A DNA stretch of 64,000 nt from Alteriqipengyuania lutimaris (GTDB lineage: Bacteria; Pseudomonadota; Alphaproteobacteria; Sphingomonadales; Sphingomonadaceae), in NCBI RefSeq assembly GCF_003363135.1, contig NZ_QRBB01000001.1:1524501-1588500 (forward strand), read 5' to 3'. The translations under genes and the position numbers were made by a program. The first letter of the stretch is position 1, and each line of letters starts with the position of its first letter. Below, piece by piece: positions 20,837 to 29,204 of this stretch. The notes under the pieces were generated by a model. It was not told the origin of the DNA. It saw nothing but the letters and a program-made list of their open reading frames with translations, and made no database searches.

Positions 20837-23623
20837 ATGTCCACCGGCAAGCAGTTGGCAGGGCTGCTGTTGCTCTCCACCGCGCTCACCTTCCCGGGTG
20901 TCGCATTCGCGCAAGGCACGGGGTCGGCCCCGTCCGGCAATGCGGCGTCGCAGCCGGAGACCGACACTCCCGCTCAGGAGCCGATCGATCCGGCTTCGGA
21001 ACCGGAGCAGACCGACCAGCCCGAGGGCGAGGTCGACATCTCGATCCCCGGTGGCAACGTCATCACCGTGACCGGACGACGCGGGCCGCGCGACGTGACG
21101 CGCAGTTCGGCCCAGGTCATCAACGTCCTGAGCACCGAAGACATCGCGCGCACGGGCGAAGGCGACATCGCCGGCGCGCTGAGCCGCGTGACCGGCTTGT
21201 CCAACGCAGGCAATGGCCGCGTTTTCGTTCGCGGCCTCGGAGATCGTTACTCGCTGGCGCTGCTGAACGGCTTGCCGCTTCCTTCTCCCGAGCCGCTCAG
21301 CCGCGTGGTTCCGCTCGACATTTTCCCGACCGATATCATCGCGTCCTCGCTGGTTCAGAAGTCGTACTCCGCCAACTTCCCCGGTGAATTCGGCGGCGGC
21401 GTCATCAACCTGACGACGCAGGCGATTCCGGACGAGAGCTTCCTCGAAGTGAGCTTTGGCGTCAGCGGCGATACCGAAACGACCTTCGGCGACGGCTTGC
21501 TCTATTACGGCAGTGACTGGGACTGGTTCGGTTTCGACGACGGCACGCGCGATGCCTCGCTCGCGCTCGACAGCTATCTCAATGGCACGACCGAACTTGA
21601 GGAGCTGCCCCTCACCGACCGCCAGGCCATCGCCAGCACGCTGGCGCGCCCGAACCTCATCCTTCTGCAGAAGACCGACGATCTTCGTCCGAACTTCTCG
21701 GGCGGCCTGACGGGCGGGACGAGCTTTTTCGTCGGCGATGATGCCGAGCTCGGCATCATCTTCACCGCCAACCTCAGCAACTCGCTGCGCAACCGCAACG
21801 TGCTCCAGCAGCTCCCGGTTCGCCAGTCCGAAGTGACCCCGGCGGAAGATTTCTCGCGTTTCGTCACCGACAACCGCGTGCTCGCCAACGGCCTGCTCGG
21901 GTTCGGCCTCAAGTTCGGGGATCAGCAGATCCGCTGGACCAACCTCTACATCCGTGACGTGCTGAAGCAGGCTTCGCTCACCCAGGGCCGCATCATCGTC
22001 GGTTCGGGCAATGACGGGTTCGACAAGAAGATCCAGCGCACCGGCTGGTTCGAACGCCAGCTGATCGATTCGCAGATCGTCGGCGAGTTCGAATTCGACG
22101 GGTTCGATCTCGATCTGCGCGGCGGCTTTGCCCAGACCGATCGGGAGAGCCCCTACGAATACCGCTTCGACTACGTGAGGACGAACAATCCGAACGATCC
22201 GTTCGGCGACTTCTTCGTCAACCCGCTCGACAACAACCTGCCCGGAGGCCAGGCCAGCGTCACCTTCTCCGACCTGACCGAGAAGGTCTATTATGGCGGC
22301 GCCGACCTGACCGTTCCCATTGCCGACATCGTTTCGGTCACTATCGGCGGCGCCTACACCGATACCGAGCGTTATTCGGAGCGTCGGGAGTTCCAGTTCG
22401 ACGCACCGAGCAACTTCCCCACGGGTATCGGCCTGCTGCGGCCCGACCTGTTGATTGCACCTGCGATCATCGAGGGGTCGAACGTGCCTGGCTTTGCCGG
22501 TCCGGGCGTGAACTCGCCGGTCGACTTCCGCGAGCTGACCGAGGATACCCCGGCGTTCGATGCGGGGCTCGAAATTCTTGCGGGATACATCAAGGGCAAT
22601 CTCTCGCTGTTCGAAGGCCTGACAGTGGATGCGGGCGTGCGCTACGAAGACGCGACCCAGACGGTCTCCCCGGCGCAGATTTTCACCAACCAGCCGAACC
22701 TCGGCGCGGTGACCAATATCGAAAACGACTATTTCCTGCCTTCGGGCACGATCACCTACGAATTCGACAATGGACTGCAAGTGCGCGCCAGTGTGTCGAA
22801 GACGATCGCGCGCCCGCAGTTCCGCGAATTGCTGCTCCAGTCCTACACCGATCCGGAAAGCCTGCGGTCCTTCACCGGCAACCCGGCTCTGCAGGACAGC
22901 GAGCTTACCAACGCGGAAGTTCGCGCCGAATACTACTTCGACCAGAACAGCCGGATTTCGCTCGCGGGCTTCTACAAGGATATCGAGAACCCGATCGAGG
23001 CCTTCTCGCAGTTCACCGACAACACCCAGTCGACCAGCTTCGCGAACGCGCCGGCCGCGCAGCTTTACGGCGCCGAATTCGAGCTGCAGTGGAATCGCGA
23101 TCTGTACGATCTCGGCTCGTTTTTCGAAAACAAGCGCGCGCTCCTGATCGCGAACTACACCTACACGCAGTCCGAACTGCAGGTCGACGAGGACGATGAG
23201 ACCTTCATCTTCGTGACCGGCGTGGGCGCAAGCCCGCGTGCGGCGACGAGCCTGTTCCGTGACGGCGATCCGCTGGTCGGCCAGTCGGACCATCTCGCCA
23301 ATATCCAGATCGGCATGGAAGACACCGAGAAGCTGAGCCAGATCACGCTGCTGTTCTCCTACGCCAGCGAGCGTGTGACCAGCCGCCTCGGCCAGAACGC
23401 GGGCGGCCTGCCGGACATCATCGAGAAGCCGGGCGCACGCCTCGACCTCGTGTACCGCCAGGGCATCGACATCGCGAGCGTGCCGCTCGAACTGAAGCTT
23501 GAGGCGCGCAACCTGACCGGGACCGACAGTTTCGAATTTGTCGAGAACGACACGGGACGCGTCGACGTCAACAGCTACCAGGTCGGCACGAGCTTCGCGC
23601 TTTCGCTATCCGCCGAATTCTGA
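20837..23623 (+). CDS. TonB-dependent outer-membrane receptor
   Basis: A large (928-residue) outer-membrane receptor of the TonB-dependent family. A signal peptide ends at AFA-QG (about residue 26). After an acidic Pro/Glu-rich stretch comes a TonB-box-like NVITVTGRR, then the plug domain (about 90-225) with SAQVINVLSTEDI, VRGLGDRYSLALLNG and the plug end GEFGGGVINLTT. The rest is the beta-barrel, closing with FALSLSAEF, whose terminal Phe is the BAM signal. ATG 20837 is preferred because GAGGGGG lies about 10 nt upstream; earlier ATGs at 20792, 20816 and 20819 are possible. No TonB/ExbBD genes are nearby. The substrate is unknown. Confidence 0.92.
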   Translation: MSTGKQLAGLLLLSTALTFPGVAFAQGTGSAPSGNAASQPETDTPAQEPIDPASEPEQTDQPEGEVDISIPGGNVITVTGRRGPRDVTRSSAQVINVLSTEDIARTGEGDIAGALSRVTGLSNAGNGRVFVRGLGDRYSLALLNGLPLPSPEPLSRVVPLDIFPTDIIASSLVQKSYSANFPGEFGGGVINLTTQAIPDESFLEVSFGVSGDTETTFGDGLLYYGSDWDWFGFDDGTRDASLALDSYLNGTTELEELPLTDRQAIASTLARPNLILLQKTDDLRPNFSGGLTGGTSFFVGDDAELGIIFTANLSNSLRNRNVLQQLPVRQSEVTPAEDFSRFVTDNRVLANGLLGFGLKFGDQQIRWTNLYIRDVLKQASLTQGRIIVGSGNDGFDKKIQRTGWFERQLIDSQIVGEFEFDGFDLDLRGGFAQTDRESPYEYRFDYVRTNNPNDPFGDFFVNPLDNNLPGGQASVTFSDLTEKVYYGGADLTVPIADIVSVTIGGAYTDTERYSERREFQFDAPSNFPTGIGLLRPDLLIAPAIIEGSNVPGFAGPGVNSPVDFRELTEDTPAFDAGLEILAGYIKGNLSLFEGLTVDAGVRYEDATQTVSPAQIFTNQPNLGAVTNIENDYFLPSGTITYEFDNGLQVRASVSKTIARPQFRELLLQSYTDPESLRSFTGNPALQDSELTNAEVRAEYYFDQNSRISLAGFYKDIENPIEAFSQFTDNTQSTSFANAPAAQLYGAEFELQWNRDLYDLGSFFENKRALLIANYTYTQSELQVDEDDETFIFVTGVGASPRAATSLFRDGDPLVGQSDHLANIQIGMEDTEKLSQITLLFSYASERVTSRLGQNAGGLPDIIEKPGARLDLVYRQGIDIASVPLELKLEARNLTGTDSFEFVENDTGRVDVNSYQVGTSFALSLSAEF

Positions 23624-23644
23624 GCTGACCACAGACTGAGGGGC

Positions 23645-23680
23645 GAGGGCTCGCAGCACTGCTGCGGGCCCTCTTCCTTT
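23645..23680 (+). terminator. intrinsic terminator after the TonB receptor gene
   Basis: A 12-bp stem (23645-23656 with 23662-23673, one G-U pair, 5-nt loop) is followed by TTCCTTT. It is placed 22 nt after the receptor stop codon and fits a Rho-independent terminator for the lipoprotein/receptor transcript. Confidence 0.7.
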
Positions 23681-23973
23681 GTGCGAGGCGAGACCGCTAT
23701 TCGCTCCCCCTTCGGACACCACAGTCCGCCACTGGAACCGACAGGGTTGGTGCGATGTCCGGACGCAGTTTCATCGAGTGATCTGAGTGCCCCTTTTCAT
23801 TTCCTTTGGCGCACCACTTCTGGTCGAGCATAGCAACCGCACCTTCGAGGCGCGGAGTACCGCGGGGCAGGATCGTCGGATTTTCCAGAGTTCGCGATGA
23901 ACTGAGTTATTCGAAGGCGGGCCTTCCCCTGAAGCAGAAGCCCCGACGCAATCGTTGCCGCCTCGGAGCAGGG
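23681..23973. other. intergenic stretch between convergent transcripts
   Basis: Together with the terminator, about 350 bases separate the receptor gene from the end of the minus-strand operon. I see no open frame with coding character, no RNA gene, and no clear terminator for the minus-strand operon. Confidence 0.5.
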
Positions 23974-25572
23974 CTAAATCCGCGCCAGCCGCATCGCCAG
24001 CTCGGCCCGCTGCACGTCGGGGACCTTCGTACCGAGGGTGTCCGCCAGCTGGCTCACGAATTCGTTGGCCTGTTCAATCCGCCCGGCTTCTGCCTGGGCG
24101 AAATCGGTGGGGATGCGTGGCGGATCCTCCACCCCCTCGGGGCGCTCGTCCATTTCCACGATCGACTGGCTCGCGTTCCCCGCGCCGAGGGGAAACCAAT
24201 AGATCGCAGCATCGGAATCCTGCTGATTGTCCTTGCCCTGGACGACGCCGTAGGCGCAGGATTCTCCCTGACGGACCGGGACACAGGCGACATTGGCATT
24301 GGTCTGCATCGCCGAGCTCCACGCCCGCCCGAACGTACCCACACTGCCACCGGTCTGGGAGAACCAGGTACCGGCGGCATAGATATTGACCATGGCGATC
24401 GACATCTTTGTAATATCGTTCGGCCAGTACACCTGCGCGACCAGGAAGCCGTCGGTTTGCGGCCGCAGCCAGACCGAATCCTTCCTCGTGCCTCTATAAA
24501 GCAGTGTACCGCCCTTCATCATGCTCACGGCGCCAGCGACATTGGCCGATGCCATCGCAGCATTGCCGTTGATCACGGCATTGCCGTTAACCGTTAAGCC
24601 GTCCAGCGTTGCTCCGCCAGTGACCCTGGCACCTCCGCCGACCGCGAGCGAGCCGAGCGTGGCGGCGTTGGCGACCCTGAGAGAATTTGCAGTCGCATCG
24701 GCCAACGTCGCAGTGCCTGCCACACCCAGCGTGGAACCCAGTACGGCGGCGCCTGCAACCGTCAGCGTAGCTCCGGCAGCAACGTCGCCTTCGAGCTTCG
24801 ATGTCTTGAGCACCTGCAGCGAATTGGCGGCGATATCCGGCTCTGCGACCATTACGGTAACGGAGAGGTAGGTATCCACCGTCTCACCCTCTTGCTGCAC
24901 GCTCGCCTTCAGCTGGAAGGTGGTGGCGTGGGTAAGCGGGGGCGAGGTCCAGCTACGCACGTTTGTGACGTTGACCACCTTGTCGTCGTAGATGATCGTA
25001 TAGGTTGCGATATCGGAACCGTTCCAGCTTAGCGTCACCTGCTCGCCGTTGCGCACCATCGGCTTGGATGCAGCGAAGTTGCCGACGTAGAAACCGTAGG
25101 GAAACTTGACCAGATCGAAGCTGTTGTCGCGCTGTTCGAAGCCGCTCCCGCTTTGGGTCGAACTGGTCTCGTAGGCATGGATGGTGGTGGTCCCCATCGC
25201 CTTGTTGACCGGGATGTTGTAGATCTGGAAGCTCAACCCCTCGACCGTGATCTCCTCATCCTCCGGTTTGATCGGGGTGGCGACGAACAGTCCGGTCGTT
25301 CCGATCTGCGAGATCCGCCACGTATTGGAGGGGTTGCAGCTGACGAGGATCCCGGAAGCATCGCCGGTCAATTGCTGCGGGTCATCCCCTAGCTGGATTT
25401 CGAATTCGATCTTCTGGCAATAGATGGCCCTGGTCGTGTTGTTCGACACAACGAAGACGAGCGACGACATCGACGGGCTGCCTGAAGCCGGGCTGACCTG
25501 GAGCGGTGAAGGATTGGTGGTGATCCCGTAGGAAAGCAGGCCTTCGTTGCCTACGTTGTCGATATGCGTCAC
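23974..25572 (-). CDS. tail-fibre-like repeat protein, last gene of the five-gene operon
   Basis: A 532-residue protein of unknown function; GTG 25572 follows a GGGGAG ribosome-binding site. The N-terminal 120 residues are beta-rich. Residues of about 150-245 look like an immunoglobulin-type fold (GEQVTLSWNGSDIATYTI). Residues of about 255-345 are short hydrophobic repeats such as LTVAGAAVLGSTLGVAGTA and LDGLTVNGNAVINGNA, the pattern of trimeric beta-prism/helix shafts in phage tail fibres and adhesins. The C-terminal region has a beta-rich domain with two Cys (ANVACVPVRQGESCAYG) and a helical tail (about residues 480-532). No signal peptide is seen. The gene is 20 nt downstream of its predecessor. 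Confidence 0.65.
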   Translation of the reverse strand: MTHIDNVGNEGLLSYGITTNPSPLQVSPASGSPSMSSLVFVVSNNTTRAIYCQKIEFEIQLGDDPQQLTGDASGILVSCNPSNTWRISQIGTTGLFVATPIKPEDEEITVEGLSFQIYNIPVNKAMGTTTIHAYETSSTQSGSGFEQRDNSFDLVKFPYGFYVGNFAASKPMVRNGEQVTLSWNGSDIATYTIIYDDKVVNVTNVRSWTSPPLTHATTFQLKASVQQEGETVDTYLSVTVMVAEPDIAANSLQVLKTSKLEGDVAAGATLTVAGAAVLGSTLGVAGTATLADATANSLRVANAATLGSLAVGGGARVTGGATLDGLTVNGNAVINGNAAMASANVAGAVSMMKGGTLLYRGTRKDSVWLRPQTDGFLVAQVYWPNDITKMSIAMVNIYAAGTWFSQTGGSVGTFGRAWSSAMQTNANVACVPVRQGESCAYGVVQGKDNQQDSDAAIYWFPLGAGNASQSIVEMDERPEGVEDPPRIPTDFAQAEAGRIEQANEFVSQLADTLGTKVPDVQRAELAMRLARI

Positions 25573-25592
25573 GATGCTTCTCCCCTTCCGGA

Positions 25593-28500
25593 TCAGGTTT
25601 TGTCGATGGCTCCGCGCAGCCGCATCAGACCGCTGCGCAATTGTGCGTTGTCATTGGAAAAATCGGCCAGCTGATCGCTCTGCTGTAGGTCGAAGGCCTC
25701 CCATTCCTTGCCGTCGAACTGCAGCCAGTCCCAGGTTCCGTTGCGTTCGGACGGCAGCGGCAGGATGACCGAAGTATTCGTCGCGAGTGGATCGACCGGC
25801 GTGCCCGGCGGCCCTACCGCAGCGACCGTGGTGGTGCGAGACAGCAGCGGGCCGGCGTGGAACGTCACGTTCATCGCCGCGAGGGCGGGTTCGACGAATT
25901 TCTCGTCGATACTCACTTCCACCTGCGGGAGGATCCCCGTGGTCGCGTGGACCGGCGCGCGCGGATCGACCAGCATGGTGACCGCCGCGTTGGAAGATCG
26001 AGCGAAGGACAGGTCGAGGAAATTGCCCGGCTCGATCGCGCGGACGTAATCCGAATTGAGCGGGACCATGCCACCATCGGGCAGGCGCACGGCGTTGAAA
26101 CGCGAATAGTCGTCCCCGGTGAAATAGCCAATCAGTCCGTCATCGCGCAGCGCCACCTCGCCCAGCCGGACGGGGAACGTGTAGCCGAGGAATTCCGGCG
26201 GCGCGGCCCCGAAGGTCCATTGCCATGACGGATCGGTCATGGGCATGCCGGCAAGGTCGTAATCGACCGCCAGCCGCACCATCGCCAGCGGACGTCCGAC
26301 CAGCACGGACAGGTTCTGATCGCTCCGCGCGCCGAGCGGATCGATGGTCCAGAGCGTTTCGTCGATGGTCCGGTAATATGTGACGAAGGCATCGGGCCCG
26401 GCCTTCACCAGACCTGCGACCATTTCGTTGAGATGTGGCAGCTTGCCCAGATCGGCCTGGCCGACGCCCGGGCCGAAATCCCACGAAACCTTCCGATCGC
26501 CATTTGCATCGACGATCTCTCGCAGTTCGCCGACGAAATTTCCGTCCGGACCGTAGCACGACAGCGCACGGTCGATGTGGTTGGGCAGGATCCAGGCGCA
26601 GACGGGATTGGTGCCGCTGTTCTGGATCACGATCTTGCTGTCGTCGGTTGCCGACAGGAAGTTCAGCTGGATTTGCGCGGGCTGCAGGATTCGCGGAGAA
26701 AGCTGGATGAAACGCTGCGGCCCCAGCGCCATGATCGGCACCGGCGGGGTCAGATCGGGGCTGCGCACCGGCGCGAACTTTTCGTAATTGGTGGAGTTCA
26801 CCACTTCGATCGACTGTCCGAACAGATCGACGACCGCGAGCCGCTCGAAACAGAACTGGCCGGACCGCATTTGCTGGAAATCGCTCGTCGGCCAGCCCCG
26901 AAACGGCTGCGGCACCGGGCCGAGGACGGGCACGAAACCATGTTCGTCACCGATCAGCTTGCCGATTGGGGAATCGCTGGCCGGAACGCGGTTGGCCTCG
27001 CCATCGCGGCGCAACAGCAAATGGTTGAACCCGTCGAGCGTCTGCGAAAGGAAATCCCAGCCGTCGGTGTCCTCGATAAATGTATCGAGCGCGGACAGCT
27101 CTGTGGAGTCGAGATCGGGGTGGCGGACCTGGAAATCCTCCAGCCGGCGGCGGAAATTGAAGCGCGCTTGCGGCGTGAGAAGCGTGGTGCCCGACAGGTC
27201 GAAGAATTTGGGACTCGCGGCAGGCAGATCGGGATCGGTCAGCCGGTATTCTTCGCCATCGAACGTCCAGTTATCAGCACCGTCCCGATCGTGCGCGATC
27301 GGGTAGAACTGGACCTTCCACATCAGGAACATCGGGATCCACGGCTGCTGCCACGGGGGGCGAGCTATTTCGGGCAAGGTCCCGATCATGTCTTTGCACT
27401 CGCCGATCTGCTTCGCGAGGGCATCGATCACCGGTTGGGCGGGATCATGCAGCGCGGTTGAGGCAATCATCGTGGCGCTTGCCGCGTCGAGGAAGAAGGC
27501 TTCGTCGAACAATGCGGGCATCACGATCGGAACGCGCGTCAGATCGGGCACTGGAATTGTGCCCTGCATTGCGGCGACATTCACTCGTGTCGTCTGCGCG
27601 TATTCCAAGCCGCTGACCAGTTGTCCGGCAACGCGGCAGGCGAGCGTCTCGCGTTCCAGAAGCAAATCGCCCGACTTCGCCCCGGCAACCAGCACGACCG
27701 GGTCGTTCGGCTTGTAGAAGGCATTGCTGTTGAAGCGTCTGAGGCGATAGCCCTCCGGCAAACCGCGCGCGGCGGCGAACTTGCGCGCGGCGGTATCGAG
27801 CTCTTCCTGGGTTGCACCTGTCGGAACCTTACCCGCCGCGGTTTCGACCAGTCTGGCTTGCTCGACCACGATCGCGGCAAGGCCGCCGGGATTGGCCGGA
27901 TCGAGTTCCCGGTCGAACCGGGCGATGCTGAAGCGCGAATCCTCTGCAGCCAGTGCCCGCTGCTGCGTGGGCGGAAGGAACTCGAACAACCCCGCAGTCC
28001 ACCACAGGTCGTAGAGACGTGCCTGCAAGGCCTGCAGGCTCATGGCCGAGAGATCGAGCGCCTGCTGGTCGCGATTGAGCGTCCCCAGCCAATCGGGCGA
28101 AAGGTTGGGATCGTCCCAGTCGACCGGCGTGTCGGGATAATCGGGCGCGCCCGGCGTGCTCTGCGGATCGTCCGGCTCGCGGATGATCTGCCATGCGAAC
28201 CGGGCATTGGCTGTGCCGTACCATGCCTTGTGGATCGCCCTGTCGAGCAGCAGCGGCCCGTTCGGCTGGTCGAGCACCGGCAGAAGATTATACTGGAACG
28301 CCTCGAGCAACCGGGCATGGATTTTTTCGTTTCCCACTGCCTGATCGCCGATCAGCGCGGTCAGCGCATCGATCGAGCTGTTGCCGACCGCCAGCGTTGC
28401 GGTATCGGGCCGGTCCGACTGCGGGATGGGCCCGGCCGGATCCCAGCCGATCGCATTGCTGGCCCCGGTATAAAGCGAGGTATTGCAGACATCGGTCGGT

Positions 28501-29204
28501 TGCGGATCGATCGTCCAGCCAAGTTCCGCCAGCCGAGCATCGAACCCAGCCTTGTCGACGACCCCGGCAAGCACATCCTTCGCCGGGTCCGAATACCAGC
28601 CGGACACGAGGTAGCTTACGGTACCCGCGCCCACCTCGGTCAGCGGATCGTGGAAGGAGAAGACGTTTTCGCCATAGGGCTGGAAGGCGGAAAATGTCAC
28701 ATCGCCCGGGCCGGTTGCGTCTAGGAACATCGGCGCCCCGCTCTCGCTCCATTGGTCGAGCGGCACGGCACGGCCGATATTGGTGACCTTGAGCTGCTGC
28801 GGGCTGCCCGGATCGATATAGGGCGTGGTACCTTCGTTTGGATCGAGGAAATCGCTTTCGACGACCCAGGCGGCCACCTGCCTTGAATCGAGCTCGCCCG
28901 AAGTCCGCGTGACCAGCCAGCGATTGGGCACCAGTGGATAGCGCGTGCTGCTGGTGGCCGCATCCTGCATCCCGTGGCGGAGCGCGCGCGGCAACAGCCA
29001 GTGGAGGTAGATGCCGTTCGCCTCGGGCTCGTTGTTCCAGTGGGCGGCGGTATTATCGCTGAAGGCGGCCGGCATGGGCGAGCCGAAATTCTCCAGATTG
29101 CGGTAGTTCATCCGCCAGCGCTGAAAGTTCTGGCCCTTGCGGACCATGTCGTTGACCACCAGCGCATGCAGCTGGACCGGGACGAGCAAGGGGGTCTGTG
29201 TCAT
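25593..29204 (-). CDS. large uncharacterised protein (1203 aa), operon gene 4
   Basis: A 1203-residue protein of no family I can name. ATG 29204 overlaps the stop of the upstream gene as ATGA, so translational coupling is likely. A longer in-frame extension to 29489 lies inside the upstream gene and is composition-wise non-coding. Visible landmarks are VPVQLHALVVND at the start, GIYLHWLLPRALRHG (about residues 64-78) and YPLVPNRWLVTR (about 90-101), a run of Trp/Tyr-rich segments, and a beta-rich C-terminal half. There is no signal peptide, transmembrane helix or recognisable catalytic motif. By memory, proteins with the YLHW-P-AL and P-P-RWLV phrases occur in other large-genome bacteria without assigned function. 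Confidence 0.7.
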   Translation of the reverse strand: MTQTPLLVPVQLHALVVNDMVRKGQNFQRWRMNYRNLENFGSPMPAAFSDNTAAHWNNEPEANGIYLHWLLPRALRHGMQDAATSSTRYPLVPNRWLVTRTSGELDSRQVAAWVVESDFLDPNEGTTPYIDPGSPQQLKVTNIGRAVPLDQWSESGAPMFLDATGPGDVTFSAFQPYGENVFSFHDPLTEVGAGTVSYLVSGWYSDPAKDVLAGVVDKAGFDARLAELGWTIDPQPTDVCNTSLYTGASNAIGWDPAGPIPQSDRPDTATLAVGNSSIDALTALIGDQAVGNEKIHARLLEAFQYNLLPVLDQPNGPLLLDRAIHKAWYGTANARFAWQIIREPDDPQSTPGAPDYPDTPVDWDDPNLSPDWLGTLNRDQQALDLSAMSLQALQARLYDLWWTAGLFEFLPPTQQRALAAEDSRFSIARFDRELDPANPGGLAAIVVEQARLVETAAGKVPTGATQEELDTAARKFAAARGLPEGYRLRRFNSNAFYKPNDPVVLVAGAKSGDLLLERETLACRVAGQLVSGLEYAQTTRVNVAAMQGTIPVPDLTRVPIVMPALFDEAFFLDAASATMIASTALHDPAQPVIDALAKQIGECKDMIGTLPEIARPPWQQPWIPMFLMWKVQFYPIAHDRDGADNWTFDGEEYRLTDPDLPAASPKFFDLSGTTLLTPQARFNFRRRLEDFQVRHPDLDSTELSALDTFIEDTDGWDFLSQTLDGFNHLLLRRDGEANRVPASDSPIGKLIGDEHGFVPVLGPVPQPFRGWPTSDFQQMRSGQFCFERLAVVDLFGQSIEVVNSTNYEKFAPVRSPDLTPPVPIMALGPQRFIQLSPRILQPAQIQLNFLSATDDSKIVIQNSGTNPVCAWILPNHIDRALSCYGPDGNFVGELREIVDANGDRKVSWDFGPGVGQADLGKLPHLNEMVAGLVKAGPDAFVTYYRTIDETLWTIDPLGARSDQNLSVLVGRPLAMVRLAVDYDLAGMPMTDPSWQWTFGAAPPEFLGYTFPVRLGEVALRDDGLIGYFTGDDYSRFNAVRLPDGGMVPLNSDYVRAIEPGNFLDLSFARSSNAAVTMLVDPRAPVHATTGILPQVEVSIDEKFVEPALAAMNVTFHAGPLLSRTTTVAAVGPPGTPVDPLATNTSVILPLPSERNGTWDWLQFDGKEWEAFDLQQSDQLADFSNDNAQLRSGLMRLRGAIDKT

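Noticed and set aside
20813..23293. 826-codon minus-strand open frame
   Set aside because: Antisense of the TonB receptor; composition is typical of a shadow and no motif is present.
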